Shown: positions 8,643-18,700, numbered from the stretch's first letter. The stretch: DNA of 64,000 nt from Acidobacteriota bacterium (GCA_029781975.1 JAKOVQ010000016.1:372001-436000), one strand, 5' to 3'. Notes: a model not told the origin generated them from the sequence alone. Translations and numbers: made by a program.

Positions 8643-9413
8643 TCAGCCCGGCGCGGGGGATGACGGCGTGCGCCGGATCGTCCGCGCGACGCGCCAGCGG
8701 ATCCGGAGGAGCTCCGCGAAGGCCTGCGCCCCCTTGAGGAGGGTGACGCGCGAGTCGGCCGAGTCGAACCAGAGGACCGGGACCTCGGCGATGGCATAGC
8801 CGAGCCGGCGCGCGAGGAGGAGCGCCTCGACGTCGTAGGCGAAGCGGTCGACGGTGGCCCGCGTGAAGACGGCGCGCGCGGCCTCGGCCGAGAAGAGCTT
8901 GAAGCCGCACTGGGTGTCGCGGATGCCGCGGAGGGCGGCGGCCCGGACGAACGCGTTGAACGTCTTCCCCATCGCTCGCCGGTGCCACGGCTGCTTGACC
9001 TTCACGAGGCTCTCGTCGACGGCGCGGGAGCCGATGGCGACGGGGGTCCCGGCGGCGAGGAGCTTCTCGAGCTCCTCGATGGGCGTCGAGAGGTCGGCGT
9101 CGGTGACGAGGACCCACGCGCCGCGGGCTTCGAGGACGCCGGCGCGGACGGCCGCTCCCTTTCCCCGGTTCCGGGGGAGGCGGACGACCCGCAGAGGGAG
9201 GCCGAGGCGGCTCCCGGCCTCCTCGGCGACCGCCACCGTCCGGTCGGTCGAGCCGTCGTCCGCGAGGACGACCTCGGCGTCGAGGGGAGGCTTCCTCGAG
9301 CCGAGGAAGGTGGCGAGCTTCTCGAGCGTGGCCGGCAGCCGCTTCTCTTCGTCGAAGGCCGGGACGACGATGGAGAGGAAGGGCGCGGCCCGCTCGCCGG
9401 GAGCGTCGCTCAC
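8643..9413 (-). CDS. Family 2 glycosyltransferase, dolichyl-phosphate-glucosyltransferase-like
   Basis: A 256-residue GT2 enzyme of the ALG5/polyprenyl-phosphate sugar transferase type. It begins near LSIVVPAFDEEKRLP, has the nucleotide-sugar motifs LADDGSTDRT and VTDADLSTP, then GSRAVDES, and CGFKLFS close to the acceptor region. No C-terminal membrane helices are seen, so it is probably a peripheral enzyme loading a sugar on a lipid phosphate. The GTG at 9413 overlaps the stop of the upstream methyltransferase (GTGA). It is the last gene of the TPR-RDD-nadE-methyltransferase operon. Confidence 0.88.
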   Translation of the reverse strand: MSDAPGERAAPFLSIVVPAFDEEKRLPATLEKLATFLGSRKPPLDAEVVLADDGSTDRTVAVAEEAGSRLGLPLRVVRLPRNRGKGAAVRAGVLEARGAWVLVTDADLSTPIEELEKLLAAGTPVAIGSRAVDESLVKVKQPWHRRAMGKTFNAFVRAAALRGIRDTQCGFKLFSAEAARAVFTRATVDRFAYDVEALLLARRLGYAIAEVPVLWFDSADSRVTLLKGAQAFAELLRIRWRVARTIRRTPSSPAPG

Positions 9414-10111
9414 GGGACGTCGGCCTCGAAGACGAACTGGTAGCCGAAGAGGGTCGGCCAGGCGCGGGCGGCGAGCGAGGTGGCGGCCCGGACGAGGGGG
9501 GCCAGCGGCGGCCGTCCGAGGGCCGGGAGGGCGAGCTCGACCGGCATCGTGGTCGGCACGACCTTCCGGACGCGGAACCCTCCCGCCTCGAGGAGCGCCC
9601 GACCGGTCCTCCGGGTGAAGAAGCGGAGGTGGGTCCTGTCGAGGATCCCCCGGTCGGCGTACGGGAAGCGCCCCGAGAGGAGCCCCGCGCGGACCGTGAC
9701 GTTCGCGACGTTCGGGAGCGAGCAGAGGAGGATCCCGCCCGGGTGCATCAGCGGACGGAAGGCGGCGAGCGCCGCGTCGGGCTGGGGGAGGTGCTCGAGG
9801 ATGTCCCCCGCGACGACGAGGTCGAACCGCTCGCGGAAGGGGCCCTGGAGCCCCCGGAGGAGGTCGTCGACGAGGGGGTCGTCGAAGAAGCGCGCCCCCT
9901 CGGCCGCCGCGACGGGATCGAGCTCGATCCCCGCCAGGTAGCGGCAGCGCGTCCGGATCCGCCGCGCGAGGTGGCCGGCCCCGAAGCCGAGGTCGAGGAC
10001 CGACAGCCCCTCGGGGAGCTCGAGGATCCGCCCGAGGATGACCTGGTGCGACGAGCCGGGGAGGTCCTTCCACTCGTAGCGCGAGCGGGGCAGCTCGCCC
10101 GCGTACCTCAC
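9410..10111 (-). CDS. Class I SAM-dependent methyltransferase
   Basis: A 233-residue Rossmann-fold methyltransferase. Motif I is VLDLGFGAGH (38-47), the acidic residue ending motif II is in LAGIELDPVA, and VAGDILEHL with LPNVANVTVR follow. FPYADRGILDRTHLRFFT is the block common in methyltransferases linked to glycan and lipid-linked sugar pathways. The GTG at 10111 overlaps the nadE stop. Its neighbour is a polyprenyl-phosphate-type glycosyltransferase, so a role in envelope glycan modification is an inference; the substrate is unknown. Confidence 0.85.
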   Translation of the reverse strand: MRYAGELPRSRYEWKDLPGSSHQVILGRILELPEGLSVLDLGFGAGHLARRIRTRCRYLAGIELDPVAAAEGARFFDDPLVDDLLRGLQGPFRERFDLVVAGDILEHLPQPDAALAAFRPLMHPGGILLCSLPNVANVTVRAGLLSGRFPYADRGILDRTHLRFFTRRTGRALLEAGGFRVRKVVPTTMPVELALPALGRPPLAPLVRAATSLAARAWPTLFGYQFVFEADVP

Positions 10112-11787
10112 GGACGGGCCCGCTGCGCGATCGGGATCCGCCGCCCGCTGCCGAAGGCCTTGGTGGAGACCTTGAGCCCCGGCGCGGCCTGGCGCCTCTT
10201 GTACTCGGCGCGGTCGACCTGGCGGGCGATGGAGGCGACGAGGGCCGGGTCGGCGCCCGCCGACCGCGCCGCCGCCTCGACCGAGAGGCCCTTCTCGATG
10301 AGCCCCTCGAGGACCGCGTCGAGGAGCTCGTAGGGGGGGAGCGAGTCCTGGTCGGTCTGCCCGGGCCGCAGCTCCGCCGAAGGGGGCTTGGTCAGCGTCG
10401 CCTCGGGGATGAGCGCCCGGCCGGCGCGGGCGTTCACGTGCCGGGAAAGCGCGTAGACGCGCATCTTCGGGAGGTCGGAGATCGGAGCGAGGCCGCCCGC
10501 CATGTCGCCGTAGAGCGTGCAGTAGCCGACCGCCAGCTCGCTCTTGTTCCCGGTCGTCAGGAGGAGCGGGCCGAACTTGTTGGAGACGGCCATCAGGAGG
10601 AGGCCGCGCAGGCGCGCCTGGACGTTCTCCTCGGCGACGTCCTCCGCGCGGCCCGCGAAGAGCGGCCCGAGCGTCGCCTTCGCGGCGGCGAAGAGGGGGC
10701 CGATGGGGACCACCTCGAAGCGGATCCCGAGGTTCCGGGCGAGCTCCCGCGCGTCGGCGACCGACCCCTCGGACGAGTAGGGGGAGGGGAGGGCGAGCCC
10801 GGTGACGTTCGGGGCGCCGAGGGCGTCGACGGCGAGGGCGCCGACGAGCGCCGAGTCGATGCCGCCCGAGAGGCCGACGACCGCGGTCCCGAACCCGCAC
10901 TTGACCGCGTAGTCCCGGATCCCGAGGACGAGCGCCCGACGGAGCGACTCGAGCGGCTCGCCGCCGGCGTCGTCGGGCCCGTCGGAGGGGACCGTGACGG
11001 CGACGGGGCGGACGCGTCCCGCCTCGACGTCGACCACGGCGAAGTCCTCCTCGAACAGCCGGCACCGGGCGCCCACCCGGCCGCGCGCGTCGAGGACCAT
11101 CGAGCTGCCGTCGAAGACGAGCTCGTCGTTCCCCCCGACCAGGTTCAGGTAGGCGACGGGGACGCGCCCGTCCTTCGCCAGGCGCGCGAGCATGAGGCGG
11201 CGCAGGCGCGGCTTCCCCTCCGAGAAGGGTGAGGCGCTGACGTTGACGATCAGCTCGGCGCCGCGCTTGACCAGGTTCTCCCCGGGGTCGTCCCGGTAGA
11301 GGCGCCGCGTCCGGAAGAAGTCCTTGTCGTTCCAGAGGTCCTCGCAGATCGTCACCCCGACGCGCGTCCCCGCGAGGCGGACGAGGAGCGGCTCGCGGGC
11401 CGGCTCGAAGTGGCGCCCCTCGTCGAAGACGTCGTAGGTGGGGAGGAGGCACTTCCGGGCGACGGCGGCGACCTCCCCCTCCCTCAGGACGACGGCGGCG
11501 TTGTGGAGCGGCTTCCCGGTCTCCGACGGGTTGGGGAGGAAGGTGCCGGCGATCAGCGCGGTCTTCCGGGAGCGGCGGGCCAGCTCCGAAAGGAGCGCGG
11601 CCGCGTCGCGCTGGAACGAGGGGCGGTCGAGGAGGTCCCGCGGCGGATAGCCGCAGAGCGCGAGCTCCGGGACGAGGAGGACGTCGGCTCCCGCCTCCTC
11701 GGCGCGGCGCCAGGCGGAGAGGATCCTCTCGCGGTTCCCCGCGAAGTCGCCGACCGTGGTGTCGATCTGGCCGAGCGCGAGCCGCAC
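10108..11787 (-). CDS. nadE: Glutamine-dependent NAD+ synthetase
   Basis: A 559-residue two-domain enzyme making NAD from deamido-NAD. The N-terminal nitrilase-fold glutaminase has the triad E41 (PELALCGYPP), K112 (RKCLLPTYDVFDE) and C148 (VTICEDLW). The C-terminal synthetase has the PP-loop SGGIDS (307-312) and the NKSELAVGYCTLYGDMAGG block. The length is typical of the glutamine-using form. A GTG at 11787 starting MRLALGQIDTTVGDF fits the family; the longer upstream frame is arginine/proline-rich and unlike NadE. It lies 28 bp after the RDD gene and overlaps the next gene by 4 bp. Confidence 0.96.
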   Translation of the reverse strand: MRLALGQIDTTVGDFAGNRERILSAWRRAEEAGADVLLVPELALCGYPPRDLLDRPSFQRDAAALLSELARRSRKTALIAGTFLPNPSETGKPLHNAAVVLREGEVAAVARKCLLPTYDVFDEGRHFEPAREPLLVRLAGTRVGVTICEDLWNDKDFFRTRRLYRDDPGENLVKRGAELIVNVSASPFSEGKPRLRRLMLARLAKDGRVPVAYLNLVGGNDELVFDGSSMVLDARGRVGARCRLFEEDFAVVDVEAGRVRPVAVTVPSDGPDDAGGEPLESLRRALVLGIRDYAVKCGFGTAVVGLSGGIDSALVGALAVDALGAPNVTGLALPSPYSSEGSVADARELARNLGIRFEVVPIGPLFAAAKATLGPLFAGRAEDVAEENVQARLRGLLLMAVSNKFGPLLLTTGNKSELAVGYCTLYGDMAGGLAPISDLPKMRVYALSRHVNARAGRALIPEATLTKPPSAELRPGQTDQDSLPPYELLDAVLEGLIEKGLSVEAAARSAGADPALVASIARQVDRAEYKRRQAAPGLKVSTKAFGSGRRIPIAQRARP

Positions 11788-11793
11788 GCGCGG

Positions 11794-11799
11794 AGGATA
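11794..11799 (-). promoter_or_regulatory. Candidate leaderless -10 element for nadE
   Basis: Minus-strand TATCCT ends 6 nt before the nadE GTG. No purine-rich ribosome-binding site is present in between, which supports a leaderless transcript in addition to read-through from the RDD gene. Confidence 0.4.
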
Positions 11800-11815
11800 C
11801 CGCCCGCCTCGCGCG

Positions 11816-12514
11816 TCAGCGGGCCGGGACGAGCGTCGTGCTCGAGAGGAGGTCGGCAGGGGTCCTTCCGCGCCGGTCGAACGCCGCGACGAGGAGAGGG
11901 ACACCGGCCAGGAAGCCCGTCAGGAGGAAGCCGACGAAGCGAAGGAAGGCGGCGGCGAGGGTCGGCCCCCCGCCGTCGTCGGCGAGGATCCTCAGGTCGG
12001 CGAGGGCCATCCCCGGCGTCGTCCCCCAGACGAACGGGACGAGGACGAGGAGGACCAGGGCGGCGAGGAGGAGGAGCGCCCCGAGCCAGACGAGCGCCTG
12101 GAGCGGGAAGCGGAGGTCGAGGAGGAGCGCCCCGCCCGCCAGCTCGACCGCGCCGAAGAGGCCGAGGATGACGAGGTCCGCGAGCCCGGCGGCGACGCGC
12201 CGGGCGAACGCCACCGGCCCGGGCTCCGATTCGGCCCGGCCGGCGTCGGCGTCCTCCTGCCCCCCGAGCTCGCCGTCGACGTCCGGCGCCGGGCCGGGAG
12301 CGCGCTCGCGGCCGCGGGTCGCGGGGGACGCCGGGGCGGGGGCGTCCGCCGAAGGTCCCCTCGGCCCCGCCGCCTCGGGGCCTCCCTTCCGGGAGGCGAG
12401 CGGCGCCTGGGAGACGTCGGGGAAAAGGCTCAGCGTCCGGGCCGGGCCCGGCGTCGGGCTCGGCTCGGATCCCAGCGGGTGCTCCGCGAGCGGGTCCTTC
12501 GGTGTCTCTCCCAT
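11816..12514 (-). CDS. RDD family membrane protein
   Basis: A 232-residue protein with a roughly 100-residue proline/alanine/acid-rich N-terminal region followed by an RDD domain: FARRVAAGLADLVILGLF (arginine and aspartate as in the family name), then hydrophobic segments around LVWLGALLLLAALVLLVLV and a third after FLRFVGFLL, with GTTPGMALADLRI and a terminal DRRGRTPADLLS. RDD proteins are poorly understood inner-membrane proteins, some linked to ion or substrate transport. It starts 7 bp after the TPR gene and should be co-transcribed with it; a physical partnership is plausible but not shown. Confidence 0.8.
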   Translation of the reverse strand: MGETPKDPLAEHPLGSEPSPTPGPARTLSLFPDVSQAPLASRKGGPEAAGPRGPSADAPAPASPATRGRERAPGPAPDVDGELGGQEDADAGRAESEPGPVAFARRVAAGLADLVILGLFGAVELAGGALLLDLRFPLQALVWLGALLLLAALVLLVLVPFVWGTTPGMALADLRILADDGGGPTLAAAFLRFVGFLLTGFLAGVPLLVAAFDRRGRTPADLLSSTTLVPAR

Positions 12515-12521
12515 GCGCCCT

Positions 12522-14696
12522 TCAGGAGCGCGGCGCCACGTGCTTCACGTAGATCCGCGAGAGGAGGTCTCCGGTCCCGTTCGCGTACTTCTTGCAGAAC
12601 TTCAGGTGGCGCTGAGCTTCCGTGTCGCCGGGGCGGAGCCCCACGGCCTCCTGGAAGGCCTGGGCCGCCTTCTGCATGTTCCCGGCCTGGAGGCTCATCA
12701 CCCCCTCGTTGAAGTAGGACTTGAAGAGGTACTCCTCGACGTCCTGGTTCTTCGGGTCGCTCTTGCGGATGTCCCAGAGGAGCTTCAGCGCGCTCTCGTA
12801 GTCCTGCTCGTTGTAGGCCTTCACCGCGTTCCCGAGGGCCGATACCCGGTCCCGGGCCTGCGAGAGGGCCTGCGAGGCCTCGGCGTCCTCGGGGCGCGCC
12901 TTGACGACCGGGTCGAGCGACTTGACGGTGTCGATGTACCGTCCGGCCTTCATCGCCGCGAGCCCGGCGAGCCGCATCTCGTCGAGCGCGGCGTCCGAGA
13001 ACGCGGGGGTCGACGTGACCGGGACCGCGGTCGACTTGAACTGGTCGATCAGGGCGAGCGCGTCGCCGTGCCGCGGGTCGGTCGCCGGGACCGCGCTGAG
13101 GATGCGGAGCGCCTCCTCGGACTTCCCCTGCGCGAAGAGGGCCTTCGCCTGGGGGATCGCGTCGTCCGCCCGCGTCGCCGGCTCCGAGGGGCGAGAGGCG
13201 GCCTGAGGGGGGACGGCCGGCTTCGGCCGGAAGAGGAAGTACGCCCCTGCGGCGATCGCGACGAGGAGCACCGCCGCCGCCCCGATCAGGAGCCGGGCGT
13301 CGATGCGGCTCCCGGGGGCCTGCGGGGCAGGCCGCTCCCTGGCCGGCCGGGACGGGGCCTCGAGGTCGAGGTCGAGCTCGTCGACCGCGCTGGCCTCCGG
13401 GCGCCGTCCGGAGGAAGGGCCCGCGTCGAATGCCGGCAGACCGGGCGGCTCGAGCTGGTCCGGGAGGTACTCCGGCACGGGGGACGGGATCCGTGGAACG
13501 GAGGAGGGGGCCGCCGCCGGTGTCGCCATCGCCGCCTCGATCTGGTTGAGGTAGTTGCGTGCGGTGGCGTCGGACTCGGAGACGGAGAGGACCTCGAGGA
13601 ACTTCGCCCGTGCGCCGGCCAGGTCGCCCGCCTCGTAGGCCTGCACCCCGTCGGAGATGAGGCTGTCGAGCTTGTGCGCCTCGGCGTTCTGCTTCTCGCG
13701 GGCGGCGTCGATCCGGCTGGACGCGTCCTCGTTCGAGAGGTCGATGAGGAAGACGCGGCTCCAGAGGTCGATGGCCTCCTGGAGCTGCCCCCGGGCCATC
13801 GCCTCGTCCCCCTGCTTGAGGAACTGGGAGACCCGCGGGTCGGCGGCGGGGGCCGAAGGGGCGGCGGCGGCCGGCGGCGGGGCCCCGAACGCGGGCCCCC
13901 CGGGCTCGGCGAGGGCGTCGTAAGCCGGGGGAGCCTCCGCTCCGACGGGGGGGGCGGTCCCGACCTCGGTCGGGGCGTCGACTCCGGAGTCCTGCACCGC
14001 CGGCCCGCCCGGGGCCGCCTCGAGCGGGGCCGAGGGGGGCGGGGCGGCTGCGAACGGGTCGGGGCCCGCGGCGAACGGGTCGGCGCCGAAGGGGTTCGCG
14101 AGCGAAGGGGGGCCCCCCGCGGAGATCGCGGAGGGACCCGGCATCGGCGGAGTCGGCGGCGCCGGAGCGGGCGCAGCCTGGGCGGGCGAGAGGAAGGGGT
14201 TCGCGGCCGCCAGGTCGTCGAAACCGAGGTCGTCCAGCCCGCCCGCCGGCGCCGGGGCGAACCCGGGGGACGGCGGCGTCTGGGGAACGGGGGCCGGCGC
14301 GGACGCGAAGGGGGCCGGCTGCTCCAGCGGGGGGAAGCCGAAGGGGTCCGGACCGAAGGCCGGTGGTGCGGCCGGTGCCGCCGGCGCGGCCGGTGCCGCG
14401 GGGGGGGCCGCCGGGGGCGCGGGTCGGGGGGCCGCGGCCGCCGCCCCGGGCAGGAAGGCGCCGAATGCGGCCAGGTCGATGGACGTCCCGCTCGCCACGC
14501 CCCGGAGAGCCTCGAGGAGCTTCTTGGCCGGCGCGAACCGGGCGTCCATCTTCAGGATGAAGTCGCACCCGAGGAGCGCGTCGTCTATCCGGCCGGTCCG
14601 CGCCATCTCGAGGGTATGGCGAAACGTCTGGAGGACCTTCTCGCGCACCTCCGGGGAGACGGACGGACTCCCAGGATACTGGGTGGGCTCGGCCAT
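12522..14696 (-). CDS. TPR-rich single-pass membrane protein with a proline/alanine-rich linker
   Basis: A 724-residue protein without a recognised full-length family. Residues 1-80 form a helical domain (VREKVLQTFRHTLEMA). About 85-285 is low-complexity Ala/Pro with repeated NPF/DPF tripeptides. Helical TPR-like repeats come at about 290-410, one transmembrane segment (LLIGAAAVLLVAIAAGAYF) at about 468-487, and further TPRs after it (AKALFAQGKSEEALRIL, then AGNMQKAAQAFQEAVGLRPG). There is no N-terminal signal peptide, so the N-terminal half is probably cytoplasmic and the C-terminal TPRs periplasmic. The ATG at 14696 is preferred over one 27 bp upstream because GGAGAGG precedes it. First gene of the operon to nadE. 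Confidence 0.72.
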   Translation of the reverse strand: MAEPTQYPGSPSVSPEVREKVLQTFRHTLEMARTGRIDDALLGCDFILKMDARFAPAKKLLEALRGVASGTSIDLAAFGAFLPGAAAAAPRPAPPAAPPAAPAAPAAPAAPPAFGPDPFGFPPLEQPAPFASAPAPVPQTPPSPGFAPAPAGGLDDLGFDDLAAANPFLSPAQAAPAPAPPTPPMPGPSAISAGGPPSLANPFGADPFAAGPDPFAAAPPPSAPLEAAPGGPAVQDSGVDAPTEVGTAPPVGAEAPPAYDALAEPGGPAFGAPPPAAAAPSAPAADPRVSQFLKQGDEAMARGQLQEAIDLWSRVFLIDLSNEDASSRIDAAREKQNAEAHKLDSLISDGVQAYEAGDLAGARAKFLEVLSVSESDATARNYLNQIEAAMATPAAAPSSVPRIPSPVPEYLPDQLEPPGLPAFDAGPSSGRRPEASAVDELDLDLEAPSRPARERPAPQAPGSRIDARLLIGAAAVLLVAIAAGAYFLFRPKPAVPPQAASRPSEPATRADDAIPQAKALFAQGKSEEALRILSAVPATDPRHGDALALIDQFKSTAVPVTSTPAFSDAALDEMRLAGLAAMKAGRYIDTVKSLDPVVKARPEDAEASQALSQARDRVSALGNAVKAYNEQDYESALKLLWDIRKSDPKNQDVEEYLFKSYFNEGVMSLQAGNMQKAAQAFQEAVGLRPGDTEAQRHLKFCKKYANGTGDLLSRIYVKHVAPRS

Positions 14697-14713
14697 GTTG
14701 ACCTCTCCGACCG

Positions 14714-14722
14714 AGGGTAACA
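14714..14722 (-). promoter_or_regulatory. Extended -10 element for the TPR-RDD-nadE operon
   Basis: Minus-strand TGT-TACCCT is an extended -10 (TG-N-TANNNT) ending 17 nt before the TPR-gene ATG, with GGAGAGG in the short leader. Confidence 0.4.
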
Positions 14723-14763
14723 AGGCGTCCGTGCCCCCGCAAGCAGGCTCCCTGCCGCGGGTT

Positions 14764-14769
14764 TACGAT
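14764..14769 (+). promoter_or_regulatory. Candidate -10 element for the formiminotransferase gene
   Basis: TACGAT lies 24 nt before the ATG at 14794; the leader holds the ribosome-binding site GGAGGTGA. It is divergent from the TPR operon promoter about 45 bp away. Confidence 0.4.
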
Positions 14770-14793
14770 TCGGGCCCCCGTGCCGGAGGTGAC

Positions 14794-15726
14794 ATGAAGA
14801 GCCTCATCGAATGCATCCCGAACGTCAGCGAGGGGCGCCGCGACGACGTCGTGGCCCGGATCAGCGCGGCGGCGCTCGCCGCCGGGCCGGGCGTCCTCCT
14901 CCTCGACTCGACGTCGGACCGCGACCACAACCGCTCCGTCCTGACCTTCCTCGGCGACGGGCCCTCCCTCGTCCGGGCCATGGCCGGCCTGGCGGCGGCG
15001 GCGCTCGAGGAGATCGACCTGACGAGGCACCAGGGGGGGCACCCGCGCCTCGGCGCCGTCGACGTGATCCCCTTCGTCCCGATCCGCGGGGCGACGTCCG
15101 CCGACTGCGTGGCGCTGGCGAAGCAGCTCGGGGAGCGGCTCGCGGCGACGTACTCCCTCCCCGTCTACCTCTACGAGGACGCCGCCTCGAGCGAGGGGCG
15201 CCGCAACCTGGCGACGATCCGCAAGGGGGAGTTCGAGGGGCTCGCGAAGAAGATGGCGGACCCGGAGTGGAAGCCGGACTACGGCCCCTCGCGGCCGCAC
15301 CCGACGGGGGGCGCGGTCGTCGTCGGGGCGCGGGCGCCGCTGATCGCCTACAACGTCAACCTCGGGACGTCCGACCTCGCCCTGGCCGACCGGATCGCGA
15401 AGGCGATCCGCCACGTCTCGGGCGGCTACCGCTTCGTGAAGGCGATGGGGGTGAAGCTCGAGGAGCGGGGGATCGTCCAGGTCTCCATCAACATGACGAA
15501 CTACGAGAAGACGCCCCTCCACCGCGTCTTCGAGACGGTCCGGTCGGAGGCCGAGCGGCACGGCGTCCCCGTGGTCGGGTCGGAGATCGTCGGGCTGGTC
15601 CCGCAGCCCGCGCTCCTGGCCGCCGCCTCCCACTACCTGAGGCTCGAGGCCGACCCGGGCCCGCAGGTCCTGGAGAACAAGCTCCTCGACGTCGCCTTCG
15701 ACGCGCTGGAGCGCTCCGCCGAGTAG
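14794..15726 (+). CDS. ftcD: Glutamate formimidoyltransferase (FtcD N-terminal type)
   Basis: A 310-residue enzyme with only the formiminotransferase half of FtcD, which moves the formimino group of N-formimino-glutamate to tetrahydrofolate in histidine breakdown. It begins MKSLIECIPNVSEGRR, carries the catalytic histidine region TRHQGGHPRLGAVDVIPF, and LIAYNVNLGTSDLALA, SINMTNYEKTPLHRV and GLVPQPALL. The cyclodeaminase domain found in animal FtcD is absent, as in many bacteria. GGAGGTGAC before the ATG at 14794 decides the start. No hut genes are in the window. Confidence 0.92.
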   Translation: MKSLIECIPNVSEGRRDDVVARISAAALAAGPGVLLLDSTSDRDHNRSVLTFLGDGPSLVRAMAGLAAAALEEIDLTRHQGGHPRLGAVDVIPFVPIRGATSADCVALAKQLGERLAATYSLPVYLYEDAASSEGRRNLATIRKGEFEGLAKKMADPEWKPDYGPSRPHPTGGAVVVGARAPLIAYNVNLGTSDLALADRIAKAIRHVSGGYRFVKAMGVKLEERGIVQVSINMTNYEKTPLHRVFETVRSEAERHGVPVVGSEIVGLVPQPALLAAASHYLRLEADPGPQVLENKLLDVAFDALERSAE

Positions 15727-15736
15727 CGCCGGCCCG

Positions 15737-15770
15737 CGCGCCCGTCCGGCGAGGGGGTCGGACGGGCGCG
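15737..15770. terminator. Bidirectional terminator-like hairpin
   Basis: A perfect 12-bp inverted repeat (CGCGCCCGTCCG / CGGACGGGCGCG, 10-nt loop) lies between two convergent genes ending at 15726 and 15784. It lacks a T-tract on either strand. Confidence 0.6.
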
Positions 15771-15783
15771 GGACGGGCCGAGC

Positions 15784-18700
15784 CTAGAAGCCGATGGCCG
15801 GGTCGGCGGGCGGCCCCGCCGGCTCGAGGAAGAAGATCTCGGGGTTCTTCGAGACGTTGTCGACGACGGTCGCGAAGGCCAGGACGCGGCCGTTCCCCGC
15901 GGAGACCCGCGCGGAGATCTCGACGTTCGAGAAGGGGCCGTCGCCGAGGTTCAGCCCGTCGGGGCCGAAGACGTCGTTGATCTGCTTGTACTCGCCCGCG
16001 CCGACGCCGAGCGTCTTCTCCGCGAGGACCGCCCCGGTCGGGCCGTAGGCGCGGACGACGACGGCCGCGGTCTGGTTCGCCACCTCGAGGAGGATGAGGT
16101 TCGTCCGCTTCTGCAGGCTCTTCTCGGCGCCGGAGAAGCGGTGCTCCTCCCCGCCCGGGTCCATGATCGCCGGCCCGCCGAGAGGCGTGCCGTTCACCTG
16201 GGCCGCGCGGAACCCCTTCGCCGGGTCGTTCGGGTCGACCTGCGAGGTGATGGACGCCAGGCCGGTGACCTGGGTGGCGCCCCCGGCGACGAAGATCGAG
16301 CCGAAGGAGCGGGCCGGGACCCCGAAGAGCGAGACGAGGACGTCGGTCCCGACGTCCTTCGGGAGGGAGCCGCGGGCGGGGAGCGAGACGGTCCTGGTCA
16401 CGCTCTTCTTCTGCCCCGCGTCGAGGTCGGTGTAGGTGTAGGTCAGGGCGAGCGGCGAGGCGGTGGCCGTGCCGTTGACCATGCTGAGGTTCGTGGAGTA
16501 CTGGGTGTTGTAGGCGCCGGTGGTCCTCACCGACGTCGGGATGACGTACGTGGCGGTCGAGTCGGCGAGCGCGGCGGGGCCCGGCCGCCGGAGCGACGGA
16601 GCCGGCTTGCTCCCGAGCCCGGCGGCCGCGGCGAAGCTCCCGGAGGCGTTGTCGATCACGGTCGCCACCGCGACGACCCGGCCGGCTCCCGCGATGACCT
16701 TCACCGACGCCCACCCGCCCGAGAGCTTCCCGCCGGGGGCGACGGCGTCGACGACGCGGTTGACTTGCCGCTTGCCGTAGGGCGGGACGTCGCGGGTGAG
16801 CTGCCCGAAGACCGAGCCGTCGGCCGCGTAGATCGTGATCTGCGCCGTCGCGGGCGCCCCGGACGTCTCGGCCAGGATGACGTTGGCGCGGTTCGCCGCG
16901 TCGTCGTCGACCCCGGGGATGATCAGCTCGGGGTCTCCGAGGCCGACGCCGCCGCCCGACGGGACCGGCGGCATCTCGGTGCCGTATCGCGACGTGGCGT
17001 CCCCGGCGATCTCCGACTCGACCGTCCCCCGGACGGAGAGGAGCCACGGCGTCAGGGAGCGGAGCTCCACCTGGCCGGAGAGTCCGTCGACGCCGAAGAC
17101 GTTGAGGACGAGGTCCGAGAGCCGGTAGGTCGCGCCCGGGGGGAGCGTGACGCGCGCCTTGCGGACGGAGCCGTCGGCCATTCCGTTCGCGCCTTCCGGC
17201 GTGAGGAAGAGGTCGACGTCGACGGGGACCGAGCCGTGGTTCCGGAGCCACCCGTCGGAGCGGAAGAGCTGTCCTCCCGCCGCTCCGGGGGCCCGGACGA
17301 CGGATGGCAGGATGAAGCCCGCCTGGGGCTGCGGCCTCAGGCCGGCCCCGGAGGTGACCTGCGGCGGCTCGACGTCGACCACCTCGATCACGGCGCCGTC
17401 CGTCGCCGGGTCGCCGCCGACGGGAGTGAGCGTCAGGAGCGTCCTGAGGGGAGCCATCCCCTCGTCGGGCGTTCGCCTGGTGCGGTCCACGCCCAGGGTG
17501 AGGGTGAGGGAACCTCCCTTCGGGACGGGCTGGCCGAGCTCGCTGCCGATCGTCAGCCAGGCGCCGCCGGGGCCGATCGAGGGGGAGAGCCAGGCGTCAC
17601 CGGCGGCGCCGGGGACCATGATCGTGACCCTCTGGACCGCCGGAAGCTGGCCGGTCGGCGCGCGGAACGTCACGGTGCTCACGTTCGCGTGCGCGCTCCC
17701 GCCCGGATAGGGTCCGGGCGGAGCCACGGCGAGGCTGACCGGCGTTGCGATCGTGCCGCCGCTCCCGGTCCCCCTGAGGGCCCCGAGGGAGACGCCGGGG
17801 GCCGCGAACGCGGCCGGCAGCGGGTTCAGGGTGACCTTCCCCTCGCCGCCCGGCGGAAGGTCGAGGGAAGGAGGCGAGACGGCGAAGAAGGCGCCGGCCG
17901 TGAACGAGACCTGGCCGGCGAGCCCCCCGACGTTTCGCACCTTCACCTCGGCAGGCGCCGGGGGCGATCCGGCGGTGGCCATCCAGGCGGGCCCGCCCCG
18001 GACGAACTGGAAGAAGGCGGGCGCCTGGGAGACGCCGACGCGCGCGATCTCGGAGACCGACTCGAGGCCGGAGCACGGCTGGACCGCCCGGACCCTCACC
18101 GAGAGCGTGCCTCCGGGATCGGAGGGGCTCGTCGGGATCAGGACGCGGGTGCGCGTCGTCCGGACGGAGGTCGCGAGCGTCGCGAAGCGGTCCCACGAGG
18201 TCTCGGCGACGTAGGTCCCGCCGGGCAGGAGGAGCTGCGCCTCCGACCACCCGAACCCCAGGGACTGGCCCGCGACGAGGGAGCCGGGGACGTCCTTCAG
18301 GACCGGCGCGGACGGGAGCGGGCAGTCGGCCCGGACAGTGACCGTGGTCGTCGCGGTGGCGGTCCCCCCCGGACCGGTGGCCGTGAGGGTGTAGGTCGTC
18401 GTCCTGGAGGGGGAGACGGTCGTGGAGCCGTTCGAGGCGAGCGTCCCCACGCCGTTGTCGATCTTCACGCTGTCCGCGGCCGTCGTCGTCCAGGAGAGGA
18501 CCGAGGAGCTCCCCAGGGGGATCGACGAGGGCGAGGCCGAGAAGGCCGTCACCTGCGGCCGGGCGTAGATCGTGACCTGCTGGGCCGTCGTGGCGTACGT
18601 CCGGAGCGGCGAGTTGTAGGGCGACGGGTAGTTCGCGTCGGTCCGGATCCGGTAGAAGTAGGTGCCGGGGGCGAGCCGCGAGTCGGTGAACGTCTTCGGG

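Noticed and set aside
12430-15633. Very long arginine/proline/glycine-rich open frames antisense or out of frame to real genes, for example here and around 19332-22070.
   Set aside because: They are open only because stop codons are rare at this GC content; composition is biased, they show no domains, and they cross strongly supported genes.
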